From assembly GCA_977006965.1 (NCBI GenBank), contig OZ345373.1:1364001-1428000 (forward strand): 64,000 nt of DNA, in the 5' to 3' direction. The notes below the pieces were generated by a model, which was not told where the DNA came from, searched no databases, and saw nothing but the letters and a program-made list of their open reading frames with translations. Positions 1 through 11,312 of this stretch are shown here, one piece after another. The position numbers were made by a program, and so were the translations under genes. Position 1 is the stretch's first letter; each line of letters starts with the position of its first letter. The stretch comes from Phymatolithon calcareum. Lineage: Eukaryota > Rhodophyta > Florideophyceae > Hapalidiales.

Positions 1-3000
1 ACCCATCGGTCAACGACTACAAGTGCATGAAGCACTTGATGGACAACCACACGGAGGGTGATGACCGCTGCCGCCGCATTGCGGCCCGCTCGACCTCGAC
101 CGCCAAAAACACACAGCCCTCTGCTGCCGCCGCCATCGCCACTGACCCTAACCTCATCAACACGGTCGCCGACACAGTTGCCGCTATCTTAGCCGCTAGT
201 AACGCGCCGGAGGGTGACAACATAAACAATATTCAGCAGTACATCATCGCCCCTCTCCTCGACTCGGCCGCAACCCATCACATCACTAGCTCTGGCGCCC
301 CTCTCCGCCGCACGCGGCAAATCAAAACGCCTGTCCGCCTCGCCGACAACAGAACAACCCTCGCAACGCAAGTCGGTAATGTGACCCTTGCTGGATCCCA
401 CGCCAACATTCCACTGGACCAGGTGCTGCGAGTGCCTGCCCTTGCCTGCGACCTCATCTCTGCAGCCGGCCTATCACAGCTCCACGATATCCTCATTAGC
501 CGCGGAAGATTCTTCGTAACGAAACAAAGTACCTTGCCGCCCGCGAATATTATCGCAACCGGTACGCAAACGGGAAACGTACTGCAGTTCGACAGGCCGC
601 TGCCCGCCATAGACCAGTCTCGCACCACGCGTTCCGCGGCACTAGTGCCTGAATCATTGCGTCACGTGCACAATGCACTCGCACACGCCTACCCAGCTGC
701 AATCAAACGGGCTCTACACAGCAATCCGCACATGAAAAGTCTCGTTTCGACATCGAAAGGTGTCTAAACGTGCAGGCCCTGCGCAGAAGCGAAGCTCACC
801 AGATCCCCTCACCCGACCCTCGGCAACTCGCAATACAAACCGATGTACAAACTGAGCTCAGACACTGCGGGGCCACTTAAGCGCGCTACTTCACCGTGCT
901 TGTGGATGCTGCCACTGGCTTTCTCACTGGAATTGTGTCGCGCACAAAGCGTCAAGCAGGCGAGCAACTCGTGCAGGCCATACAGCGTCTCCAGCGTGCT
1001 ACTAGACACACAGTCAAACGTATGCACTCGGATGGCGCACTAGAACTTTTTGCTGGAGCACTGCGAAAATTTGCGCTCAGAGAAGGCATACAGATATCGC
1101 GCTCAGTACCAAACAGTTCACAGATGAGCGGACAGGCAGAGCGAGCTATTCCCACGCTGAAAGACTGCATCCGCACCCAGCTCGCATCCGCGCGACTCCC
1201 ACAGGGATGTTGGGACTGCGCTCTCGAGGATTGCATTGCCAAGAGAAACGCAACGCGAAAGAGCGGAAAAATCAAGTCACCTCACGAATCCCTCTTCGGA
1301 ACGCGGTCCAAGCTTCCGCTTACGCTGCCTTTAGGATCAAAAGGCTATGTCCCAAACAAATCTAAAACCATGCAGAGCTTTACCCCGCGCGGCATTGCCT
1401 GCCGCTACTTAGCTCTAATTTCCAAATCCACCATTAACGTGCTCGACATTACAAAGCGCAGGGCCATAGATACTCGTGCTGCTGAGTTCGTTCCGACACG
1501 AGATCCTAGACGCCCACTTGAAAAACAGTCCGAAATCGGCAGCTCAGTCGGCTCCGCCCGCCTGAGCACCCTACCGCCCAGAAAAGACGAACAAGCTTCA
1601 GGAATCAAGAGCCGCTTTGTAAACAAGCCCACAGACCAGAAAAAGGCTACAGTCGCTACCCAGATGCGATCACTCAGACCGCGCAGTACACTTCGCCTCC
1701 CACCACGTTATCGAGATGACAGTACGACAGACCCTACCGCTCCCGAACATACCGCAGCCACGAAAACCCCGTCCTTCAAACCATCGCCGCCGCATCGGCC
1801 ATCCAGCAGTGGCTGGGCGGCCTCAGCGCAATGTGACGAAGAGCCCCATGTTGCTGCTATCAGCGCTGATCTTGAAACGCCAATGCGCCCACCATCAGAC
1901 CCGCGGTCAACCAAGCAGGCCCTTCGCGGGCGCTTCGCGCAGAAATGGGCACAAGCCCATGACGCTTTTATTGACCGAATGGTTTCCCTTGGCGCATGGG
2001 CGTTCACCACACCTCAGCCCAGCGACAAGCCAGTTCAGAACACCTGGAGCTACAGACACAAGACCAACGCTGAAGGATACCTCACCGGCTTCTCTGCGCG
2101 CTGCACAGCCCGCGGAGATTTAATGCAACCGGGAGTGCACTTCGACGCCGAGCGAACTGCAGCTCAATCGCCTTCGCATGCTGCTCGACGCTTCCTCTAT
2201 GCCAACGCCGCACTGCGAGGTGAGCACAACCGCAGCGTCGACGTCTCGAGCGCTTACCCTCGTGCTCCTTCGGACCCTCGGTTTCGCGTAACGATGAAAC
2301 AGCCGCGCCGCTCCGACGGCACCTTTACCGCACCAGGAAAGCTTGTGTTGATACAAAGGGAACAGATGGGCAGCCCGGACGGTGGATTTTTATGGGAAGG
2401 CCACCGCAACGCTAAGCTGACAGAGTGGAGCTGGAAGGCAATCAAAGCAGAGCCTGGTTGCTTCGTACATACGGATCCCTCTACCGGCGCCACCGCTCGC
2501 CTACTAGCCGATACCGACGACTTTGTTCTAACATCCTCGGACAAGTCATACCTCCAGCGCCTGATAACCAAACTAATGAATGAATGGCAGGTCACGGAGC
2601 AGGTTCCAGTCGACCAGCACATGGGCGTCGCCATAGAGCGCACGCGCACCGGCGTCAACCTCTCAGTCCGCAAGCACATCGAGCAGCTTTTGCGCGAATT
2701 CAGCTTGTCAGACGGCAATCCATGGGCAATGCCGCACGACCCTCAAACCGATCTCTCTGCCCGAAAGCCGGGAGAGGCGCTTCTCGACAAGGAGGAACAC
2801 AAGCTCTACAGGAGTGGAATCGGCCTCGCCCGTTTCATCGCCGACACCGTAGTGTATGAGATCGCTTATATCGCAAGCCATCTCGCACGCTTCCTCGACG
2901 CGCCCACCCAACGCCACATGACCGCACTCAAACGGCTCGTCCGCTACCTCTCCGGGCGAAAGGATGCCAGCATTACCTACTCGCACGGTGCCGACCCAGT

Positions 3001-3466
3001 ACTGCGCGCGTATTCTGACAGCGACTGGGCAGCGTGCCCGAGCACGCGAAAGTCGCGCACTGGCGTCGCCGTCACAGACGCAGGAGACCTGATTTACTGG
3101 AAGAGCAAGCTCCAGAAGTCAATCTCGTTATCTTCTGCGGAAGCAGAATATACCGCTGCCTCCGAGGCAGCTCGGATCATTGTATGGCTCTACAACCTGG
3201 CCAACGAGTGGAAGATACCGATTCGCGCCCCTATCAAGCTGGGAGTGGACAAAAAAGCCGCTATCTCAATGTCCGTGGCAAACGGCGCCACAACGAGCAG
3301 CAAACATATCGATATTAAGTCGTGCTACATAACAGAGCAGGTCCAACGCGTCTTGATCGATATACAACACATCCCTGGCACGAGGCAGCCGGCTGATATT
3401 TTCACAAAGCCCCTAGGCAAGCAGAAGTTTCTCGACAATCTGCGAATCATCCGCAATCACGACTAA
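1..3466 (+). pseudogene. Ty1/copia retrotransposon pol, 5'-truncated by the window edge and broken
   Basis: Copia-type polyprotein in the order end of gag, protease, integrase, reverse transcriptase, RNase H. The 27-767 part holds a protease-like motif LDSAATHHI (Asp codon 261-263). The usual family motif is DSGA, so the Gly is replaced by Ala. An integrase HHCC finger follows, with its two His near 665-700 and CRPC at about 775-790. A TAA at 765-767 interrupts this frame, and a frameshift near 880 moves the rest to frame 2. Integrase then shows VDAATGF, HSDGA and the acidic residue in SGQAER, consistent with a DDE core. RT and RNase H follow from 1900 to 3460. The RT active site reads ADTDD where copia elements usually have YVDD. 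With one stop, one frameshift and altered catalytic residues it cannot act unaided as read here. Confidence 0.93.
896..3466 (+). CDS. Copia integrase core, reverse transcriptase and RNase H (longest open part)
   Basis: An uninterrupted 856-codon stretch of the copia pol above. Approximate residue layout: 1-130 integrase catalytic core (DAATGF near the start, HSDGA near 45, GQAER near 82); 130-330 a Pro/Ser/Thr-rich linker; 350-600 reverse transcriptase; 690-856 RNase H, with SDSDWAACPSTRKSRTG, SSAEAEY, KHIDIK and ADIFTKPL, all classic copia RNase H blocks. The ATG at 896 is only the first in-frame Met, since the natural product would be cleaved from a longer polyprotein. Staying open for 2.5 kb while other elements here carry many stops suggests a fairly recent insertion. 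The degenerate RT box argues that it is nevertheless inactive. Confidence 0.9.
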   Translation: MLVDAATGFLTGIVSRTKRQAGEQLVQAIQRLQRATRHTVKRMHSDGALELFAGALRKFALREGIQISRSVPNSSQMSGQAERAIPTLKDCIRTQLASARLPQGCWDCALEDCIAKRNATRKSGKIKSPHESLFGTRSKLPLTLPLGSKGYVPNKSKTMQSFTPRGIACRYLALISKSTINVLDITKRRAIDTRAAEFVPTRDPRRPLEKQSEIGSSVGSARLSTLPPRKDEQASGIKSRFVNKPTDQKKATVATQMRSLRPRSTLRLPPRYRDDSTTDPTAPEHTAATKTPSFKPSPPHRPSSSGWAASAQCDEEPHVAAISADLETPMRPPSDPRSTKQALRGRFAQKWAQAHDAFIDRMVSLGAWAFTTPQPSDKPVQNTWSYRHKTNAEGYLTGFSARCTARGDLMQPGVHFDAERTAAQSPSHAARRFLYANAALRGEHNRSVDVSSAYPRAPSDPRFRVTMKQPRRSDGTFTAPGKLVLIQREQMGSPDGGFLWEGHRNAKLTEWSWKAIKAEPGCFVHTDPSTGATARLLADTDDFVLTSSDKSYLQRLITKLMNEWQVTEQVPVDQHMGVAIERTRTGVNLSVRKHIEQLLREFSLSDGNPWAMPHDPQTDLSARKPGEALLDKEEHKLYRSGIGLARFIADTVVYEIAYIASHLARFLDAPTQRHMTALKRLVRYLSGRKDASITYSHGADPVLRAYSDSDWAACPSTRKSRTGVAVTDAGDLIYWKSKLQKSISLSSAEAEYTAASEAARIIVWLYNLANEWKIPIRAPIKLGVDKKAAISMSVANGATTSSKHIDIKSCYITEQVQRVLIDIQHIPGTRQPADIFTKPLGKQKFLDNLRIIRNHD

Positions 3467-3779
3467 GAGCCCGACCGGCGTTGCTAGTCCTACATCTTCC
3501 CCAGTCTCTTAATCGTTTTTCTTGCTAGTCCTACATCACCCACATATCGAGAGACTCGAGTGCATAGCGCACATGGGTGATCGCATGACTCGCCAGCCAC
3601 ATATCTGGCTGGCGAACCAAGCACGCGACACACTGTGCCACCCAGCCGAGAGGCACATCAGCGCTCTAGCCTACAAAGAGCTAGAGTTCCACCATTCCAA
3701 TAAACCAAGGAACTAGTCTCCACACATGCACTCGAGCTTCGTTTAGAGTCAGTAGAGAACAAGCCGCCAGCAGTTTGCG
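3467..3779 (+). repeat. Probable 3' LTR / 3' end of the copia element
   Basis: The roughly 310 bp directly after the copia pol stop have no coding support. They hold a repeated 15-base word (TGCTAGTCCTACATC near 3482 and 3523) and an AATAAA-like signal near 3698 (CCAATAAACC). The position is where a 3' LTR should lie. I cannot fix the LTR ends because the 5' LTR is outside the window. Confidence 0.5.
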
Positions 3780-5790
3780 CCCATTTATGGGCCCAAATTT
3801 CTTGTCGCTTCATTGAAAACTTTGAAAATATTTTAGATTTTTCAATTGGGGCCCTCTCAAAAGTTACGACCTATAAAAAATTGTTGGAGCAGACAGTGTC
3901 TTTGTCCTTGTAAGTTCCCTTCAGAACGTTCATCTTGCCCCGAACCATCCGTTAGGAAGATCAGACCTCCTGTGAGTGCTCGCGTGCAGTGATTTATAAT
4001 TCACCGCTAGGAATGTATCACAGATTGAAGATTCTTTCAGAAGTGCAGTAGCCAACACAAAAGCTCTCCTTATTGCTCTCCCAGTCGAGTTCGACAGGAA
4101 ATATCCTCTGCAGCAAAGAAATATCTTGGAGCCTGAGGATCAAGCCTCGGAACAAGCAGCACCAACAACAATTACGAGTACAAGTTATGGGTGTGACACC
4201 AGAGCAGGGTGGGCACTTAATTGAGCAGCTCAAGGAGACGGAGAGGCTGTTTGAATCTGAATAGACAGGTCAATTGGTCGATCATACTGAGGTACTTATT
4301 CGGCTAAGTTACCACTGAAATTTCGACTAATTTACATTTTTCGTTGCTCTTGCACCGCAGTTGAGGAAAAAATCAGTTGCATAAGGGATGTGCTATATTG
4401 CTTTTTAAACATTAAAATGTTTTTGAGAGAAAAGACCTCAGCAGAACGGGCAATGCGTTTTTAATGTTGCCATCCTTGAAGTTCTTACTTGTCTTCCATG
4501 TCGCCAAAGAGGACGATAGAGTGTCATTTAGTTCACAATATATAGACACGAGAAAAGTGACACCCCTTAGTATGTATGGGCGATGCGTTTCTAATGTTGC
4601 TAGTTTTACAGATCTTACTCAACTTCCATGTTGCCCAACCAGAAGGTATGGAGAAAACATCTTTTTTTGTGCATTCTCGGGGCTCAGGAGACGAGAATGC
4701 AGGAAGAAAGGACGTTCAGCTATATATCAGATCTGTTTTTTGGACTCTTATTTATCGTTCGTGCAATATCATGTCGCACTGTTCTGAAAGAAGAATCAAG
4801 AAAATAGAGCATCTCAAGCCTTCCATCTTGAAGAGCGTGAAAGGTGCCCTGTATCTCTCTCTGTGTCATCATTCAAGCTAATATGGGGAACTCTAGACCA
4901 AACCGTTCCCTAAGTTTAAAATAGAAATCAGAGATTCTTAAGTGCTCTGCGCCAGATTTTCGCGCTGAATCGATTTCTAGTATTGGTTTTAGGATTCGGA
5001 CACAGGAAATATGAATTACGATTAATTTCTGTCACCTGCTACAGGTTTGGCCGAAAACGGAATTAAAAGTTGAGCGCACTTGAATACTTGAAGTTGAATC
5101 ATAATACGTTTATACTGTGCGGAAGCAAGCACTGAACACTGCAGGCAGTTGCTTCCGGATTTGGACACCGTTTCGCATTCACTGGAGGAGCAAATTTTGA
5201 ACCATGTGCTGAATACAGCGCTTCAAAGCCCTCATTTGAGGAGTTTCTGCTGTAAGTTCTAAATTGTGCACTTCAGAGTGCTGTTCGGGGCACTTTGGTA
5301 AGTCTGGTTAATTGTTGTACACCTGTACAATAGATTTTCCATTGCAGTATTGCTGCTGGGTCCTGCGAGAATATTTGCTATTCCCCTCGTGAATTTGTCA
5401 ATGTCGATATTCGCATTCTGTCCCGGCGGTGCACGACATATTTTCCGAAAACATATTTGTAGAACAGGCCCTTTGCGGACTCCATTTCGGAGAGCAATCG
5501 GTTAGTAGTTGAAGTCACGTGTAGGGCATACTCCAATTTCGGGACTATTAGTGAGTTAAAGATCCTGAAACTTGTCTCCGCTTTGAATCCTCGAACATTA
5601 ATTCCCAGCTCTCGAAGCTTTTGAATACATCCTGTATGCTATAGCCGTGTCATTAACGCGATTCACTGCCTTACGCTCGCTCACGTCTCCGTTACTGCGG
5701 AAGACCTGACCTTGACCCCTGCTAACTTCAGAAGGGTACATCAATATGATGGCATGTCTGCGATTGCCCGTAATTTTTCAAATCTGACTC
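3780..5790. other. Gene-free spacer with a local diverged duplication
   Basis: AT-rich spacer with only short, unconvincing open frames. One structure is visible: about 63 bases at 4448-4510 recur, diverged, at 4578-4640 (both start GGGCRATGCGTTT and end near CTTCCATGTYGCC), an offset of 130 bases. No other feature is seen. Confidence 0.5.
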
Positions 5791-5801
5791 TTAGAAGTGT
5801 C

Positions 5802-7207
5802 TTATTTAATGCAAACTAGTTCACGGACTTCGGAAATTCGCAATCGTGATGCATTAGCTCCACTACAGAAAAGTAGAGCCTCTCTGCTCAACAAAACAGG
5901 CATTTCCTCCTCACTATCTACAATCACCTTCGTAGATTTTGTGGCATCTATGGAGATGGCGTGATCGACAACGCCATCTTGCTTGAGACGTACTATCCAA
6001 ACACCGGTATGACGACTGGCTAACCATTCAAATGCCACCATCCGCTCAGAGGAATGAATTATTTCCTGCTCCCATTTTTTCATACGACGGACTTCCAATC
6101 GCATTCCCTTGCAACTAATCTTGTTCACAGCGAGTCCCAGTGATTTATGATTCATGTATCTCTCGTTGCTTGTGTCTAGTATAGCTCTTGCAGTATCAGC
6201 TCCTTTTCTGCCCTTCAGCGCATACGCACTGTTAAGGATGGAAGCGGGAACGCAGCTATGAGTCTTAGTTGTCGCATAGATCGAAGCCAGCCGGTCCGCA
6301 TAAAGTGATCGAAGCTCCGGGCTTGGTCCTCGTGCACTAACTTGATGTACAATCACAGCAACTCCAGGATTCTTCCGCAAAAACTGAAGAACTCCTCTCG
6401 CTACAATGTTCTTCCTGGGAACACTGGTTCCATTTCGTGTGTTCGACTTTTCGGGAATTATGCAGGGCAGACCAGGCTCACTTGAGTTCCCGGCATAGTA
6501 CGTGCGAAAATTACATCCTTCTGGAAGAGATCCAGAAAAGATCTCATTGTCCCACTCACTACTGTCCAGGTTCTCCCGTCCACAGACGACCTGCGCGGAT
6601 GCATATACTATGCCTCTGTGAATCTTTCGCCCAGCCAAGTCCTCAGATCCATCACCTTGGACAACGCTCTCGACGAACCATCGGCCTCTCTCGTCATGTT
6701 TTTCTATCGAGTCGCGTTGCGCAGCGGTTGCGCATGAATTCTCCGAGGGCATTCGGGAAAGATCTGTGCTGCGAACGCTAGCGCCGCAGTCTCCATTGGG
6801 TTCAACCGTAAGTGCCAGTGTGGGAGAATCGGGTGCATGTTTCCTACGTACTGGAGCGAATGCATGATTGGTTCCGGCGGGGGAGGGACAATGACAGGCG
6901 TCAAATGCGGCTTTCGTATCGGAGAAGAGCTTTTTGACTCATGAGTCGGGAGTGCCGTTGACGAGCCAGCGGGCTTTGGCGGAGATGAATCAGCACGAGA
7001 AATAGGCAGCGTTTTACTGCAGGGCATTCCTTTTCCTCTTTGGTCAATTGGGATGGTCTTGGATGATATCCACGGGCACTTCCCGTTCGGTAAAGTAATC
7101 CTGGACCTCATTATAGAAGGCCCACTTCCGCGGTCAAAATTCCAAGGAAGAGTGTTTCGAATATACTTAGACTTGCGAGCACGACGAGTGCGTCTTGAGC
7201 GCCCCAT
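5802..7207 (-). pseudogene. Unrecognised two-frame gene with a cysteine-peptidase-like C-terminal region
   Basis: Two overlapping frames on the - strand appear to be one gene. 7207-6704 begins with a basic N-terminus (MGRSRRTRRARKSK) and a Pro/Ser-rich middle. Its frame is lost near 6710-6750, and a 316-codon frame continues to 5802. In the second part, residue 167 is Cys in SCVPASILNSA, and residues 264-269 read HAISID inside a hydrophobic strand pair. Cys followed by His-x4-Asp, in that order and setting, resembles papain-fold or C39-like peptidases, but I do not recognise a named family. The codon use is less GC-rich than the host genes, so a transposon-borne gene is plausible. The frame change could be a frameshift or an unseen intron. 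Confidence 0.4.
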
Positions 7208-7209
7208 AT

Positions 7210-9170
7210 TAGGCTCTTGTGTGTTCTCCGAGCGTCTTACTAGAAACTGAGATGAGCTCTAGTTTATGAAATTGCATCCTGTCCTGTCACGAAGAAGCTG
7301 AGGCCTCACGCCCGCCAAGAGTTTTTTTATTATTTCGAGTTGTAGCTTTACAAAAGTGCGGCTTTTCAGTAATTTACAGCACAATGAGCACGTGCTTATG
7401 AACCCGGCTCCATACTGTACCGTAGTGAGTTGTGTTTAATTATTATGTCTCGTTACTGCTCTCAAGACAATTTAGAGTTTCTGCGGGTTTCGACCTTGTG
7501 CTATGAAGCCTAACGAAAGAAAACCGTACGCAGGCAGCAACAAAAATGTTTGGCAGAGTTAGAATACATTTATCTTCACAGATGTAAAAGTGTGGCTTAA
7601 GGCGTAAAGTAACTACTGGAGTTACTGTCTAAATGTGAATCATGCAGGAAAACGTTCACATTTTAATCTAAATGATTTTTGAACGTTGTTGTTCGTGCTT
7701 GCTTCTCACAGTTCCGTTCTGGTCGTAGTTATATACTAGTCCGAAAAATCATGTTTCGGCTAGCATGATGTACTGCACACTAATGTCTACGACCATTCAT
7801 CCCGAATACTTTTATATATCTTACAACTAATGATTCGATTGGGTGGATTTAAATGTCACGTTTCAGATAATGCCCGCGTAAATTCATAGTTGAGAATGAT
7901 GGTCGCGTAACACCATTGTGTTACAGCAGGCTTCTGTTATTAAGTTATGGAAGGAGGAAAACTAACCCTTCATTTCTTCCAAATGCCTATCGCCTGCACA
8001 TACTCTTTGTTTCATTTCGAATTCTATTCCTCTGTGTACAACCCAAATACAAAAGTATGCGCCTTCTATGAAATATTTTAAAAATGGCGCAGTGTATTGG
8101 TGATAGCTCGAATTTAGGATAACACGTAATGGATTCAGCAGCACACAAAAATAGATAGGGGGCTCATTTTTCGTCTTTATCAGACACTCGAAGAAGAAGT
8201 GGTCCGAAAGGCATGTTGAAGCCGCTCACGCTAAGCATGTACACATTTGTCGCCAGTACGCACTTGCACATCTTTGGCGCTCTTCACTCAACAACAGAAG
8301 CCTCTCCTGCATTGAGCCCGGCACAATTTACGCCAGTCTCCATCTGTCACTCATCTGCGCCATTCATGAACTCAATTTCTGTGCGCCCGATGCATTCACC
8401 CTTTTTTGCCGCACTCTCGCTTGCGTTTGAGGAGGTTTTGCGGAGCGGCGGGAGTGTTCCCATGATATATATTCCTCGAATGCCCTTGGAGATTGCTCCC
8501 GTTGCTACTGCAGGAGGATCGGCTCGAGTAACATGAAGAGAACTGCTGATTCTTTCACAACACTAGCGAGGGAGAGAAGGAAATTTAATTCACCCGCCCC
8601 CCCCGGAGAAGATTCTAGATCTTGAAAACACCCTGTTGAGCTCCAGGGTCGGCAAATTAGTCGGGACTCGCTCTCGCCAACTGTGACTTTGTTGAGATGC
8701 GATTCTTTTATTCGAAGCCATCAGCGGTGCCTTTTGTATACCATAGGATTCTTTAACCGTCGCTGCTGAGGTTTACATAGGACAACCCACGAATACCGAC
8801 ACTATTCTATCATTTTCGAGTCTAACGGATACCTCGATATGCACGTGGGAGTCATCAACCGATTTGGATATCTCTGGGCCTCTACTTCGGTGATTATTTC
8901 GACTGCCGGGTTAGAGGCTAACTGCGATACGATCGTGCGAGTCATTGACTCAACTTGGCAATATCTTGGTGCCTCCACTTCAGCCATACTCAGTGTCTCA
9001 CTTTTCTTCCACGAGCTCATCAATGTAAGCTGTCGCCATCTGTTCGACGACACAATACAGAAGGCCTTAGGATGAACGATTGCCAGTAAAATGGTACAGT
9101 GTTGTCGTTCTTTGACGATGCCGTATTGTTTTTTTAAAGTGATTCAGCGGCCAGATACTGCGCAATTTTA
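7210..9170. other. Spacer, no supported gene
   Basis: AT-rich sequence with short frames only. The longest (8213-8536, +) lacks recognisable motifs and biased composition. I see no repeats or RNA genes here. Confidence 0.4.
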
Positions 9171-9264
9171 TAATGTTTATGCACCAGGCCAATGGGAGAC
9201 TTGGGTTTCAAGGTGTGGGAATAGTTGAAGCAATGAAGATCTTCCTGTCCTGTAATTCACGCAC

Positions 9265-9663
9265 TTGCGGGCGGCACAGGATCCTCTCGGTTGCTGCGAA
9301 GGGACGCTCCCCGAAAGGGGCGTGCAGTTTTTCCACCAAACTCCGCGTTGCGACAACACGCTATTATATGGCTGCGAATCGTGGAAACTAATCGAAAAAG
9401 TGCTGAAGAAGCTCAAGTCAAAAAGTGCCAAGATGCTCTCGAGAATATCGGAAAGGCCAATTGCCGACGAGGCCAGAGCACCCTCCATAGACGTGATAAT
9501 GCGAGTCAAAGACCTTCGATGGAACTGGCTTGGTCAAATTCTTAGAATGGACGAGCGCCGCCTGGTCCACCAGGTGCTGATCCAATGCGTCAGACCAACA
9601 CCTGAATTGACATACCTAGCATTGACATCTAAACCGCAGTCCAGCTCGCTAACAATAGAGTAG
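9265..9663 (+). pseudogene. LINE (non-LTR retrotransposon) reverse transcriptase C-terminal end
   Basis: A 132-codon frame carries the conserved block found after the RT domain of many LINE ORF2 proteins: LLYGCESWKL near residue 33, then KMLSRISERP, then LRWNWLGQILRMDERR. This block normally sits near the end of ORF2, so the copy is strongly 5'-truncated, as is usual for LINEs. The same block recurs, decayed, on the - strand at 24662-24822 and 24966-25286, which points to one family. The N-terminal 25 residues do not look like LINE and may be flanking sequence. Confidence 0.8.
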
Positions 9664-9745
9664 AGTAGAAAAAACTTAGACCATCGAATCGCTGCTAGAC
9701 CCATTAGGGGAAAAGGCAAAATGAATGAATGAAGCAATGAATTGT
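9664..9745 (+). repeat. LINE 3' UTR and terminal ATGA-type tandem tail
   Basis: Short non-coding sequence after the LINE frame. It ends in a small tandem run (AATGAATGAATGAA at about 9720-9733). Several LINE clades end in simple repeats rather than poly(A). Confidence 0.5.
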
Positions 9746-10084
9746 AGTCCCGAAATGTTTGGTAACTATCGCCCGCGGGAGGATTCGCTATATTGTCTTT
9801 CACCACGCAGCCAAAGCGTTTTAGAGAGATGCGTAGCGAGCACTCTTGGCGAGGACTTCGTGTGGTGTGAACAGCAGGACTAGGACAGTAAGTCCATATC
9901 ATTGTGGCAGAGTGGGAAGAAGGTACGGCATGTTGGATTCGGCGGATAGTACATGATATCGGATATGCTTTATTGGGATCCAGATGAGAGATCCTGCGTG
10001 GGACTATTTTGGGCACCATGCGCAGCAAGCGTTGATTGTATCCCCATATGTAGATAGCGTGCAACGTGCGAGCGTGTCTGGAAG

Positions 10085-10489
10085 TCACTCTTCTTCGGGC
10101 CGTAGCTCGCACTGGGTACGGTCGCAGTCGTGACTCCACGTCTGTCTCTGTGCACACGGGTCGCACACGATATCGTCGAGATCGGACGCATTTCTAGGTG
10201 GGTTCCCTGAGCATTGTGATGCATCAGCGCTCGAGGATGATTGACGTCGCCTCTTTGAGGACGGGCCCGGTTGCACCGGAGGATCAGAAGGATTCGGCGG
10301 TGATTCTTGCATCGACGACGGATTCTGTGCTGGTGATTGCGGATTCGACTGCGGTGGAGTGGCATCACCTCCAGCAGGTTCTTGGACGGTTGCATGGTCA
10401 CGAATCCACATTTCTGTGCGGTAGTGTACGTGTGGTGTGCATAGCTCAGTTGTAAATACGAGGGAGTATCCAGATCGCTCATTCGCCAT
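10085..10489 (-). CDS. Hypothetical hydrophilic protein, Pro/Ser-rich with C-terminal Cys cluster
   Basis: A 134-codon frame starting at ATG 10489. Residues about 35-90 are Pro, Ser and Gln-rich with a basic patch (KRRRQSSSS). The end carries CDPCAQRQTWSHDCDRTQC, four to five Cys and one His that could bind metal. This composition suits a retroelement ORF1 or nuclear protein, but I recognise no family. Overlapping frames on the same strand (9534-10166 and 9970-10632) look like shadows. No neighbour gives context beyond the LINE tail upstream. Confidence 0.3.
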   Translation of the reverse strand: MANERSGYSLVFTTELCTPHVHYRTEMWIRDHATVQEPAGGDATPPQSNPQSPAQNPSSMQESPPNPSDPPVQPGPSSKRRRQSSSSADASQCSGNPPRNASDLDDIVCDPCAQRQTWSHDCDRTQCELRPEEE

Positions 10490-11312
10490 TGCGAATATAT
10501 TCCAGGAAAGACGAAGGAAAAGCAGCTAGCTGCTGGATAGCAAGAGTCTGAAGAACCTCGGTGATCAACGTGGGCGACATTATGAAGGGAAATATGACAT
10601 AACAACATTGGATCTCTACTGCAATATACCATAGTCTCAGGCGGCTCCAGTTATCGTTACAAAGATTGAAAATGTGCCACGGTCGACTGCAAATACTTTT
10701 CTCTGCGAACGATATGGGACTAATCCTCACGTGGGCTTTAGATGCGCCATCCGTCTTGAGTTTGTACGTACCGAAGGGCATATACAACTGCTTCTCTGCT
10801 CTGGCGCGAAGTCTGAGACACAGCGCACTCAGGGATAGTACCCCTGGTGCAGCTCTCATCATCTATTCAAGGACAACGTGCGTGAACCGAGACTAAAGCC
10901 GTCCATCTTGGTCTTATTTTCTTCTATTTAACATCTCTAACAGGGGATATGAGGTGTTCTAAGAGAAGTTTTTCGCTACTTCTAGTTGCAAAGATTCTTC
11001 TCAAGGAATCTGTTAGAACTCGTGTTCCAATAAATACACAAGGAAAGTGAGATCGTATTGATCCTGCCACTAGGGAAGGAAGGACTTAAGCGTATCGTTG
11101 GGCATCTGAGTTCCGTTCCCAACTCAGTCTAAAGGAAAATAGTTCTGACGGAGCTAAGTTCAGATCTGAAATACGAGTCTTTGTACCCTCTGTCTCTCCG
11201 TTGCCTGGTGGTGATGTCGCATTGACTATCTCCGTTGCTGTCCTGTCTTGCAGTTGGAAGAAAGAGTTCCAGGTGTGTTCAGTCCAAGCAGTCGTTGCTT
11301 GTTAGAGAACTT

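Noticed and set aside
9534-10632. Two long - strand frames (210 and 220 codons)
   Set aside because: They overlap each other and the 10085-10489 frame, include antisense LINE sequence and have no motif.
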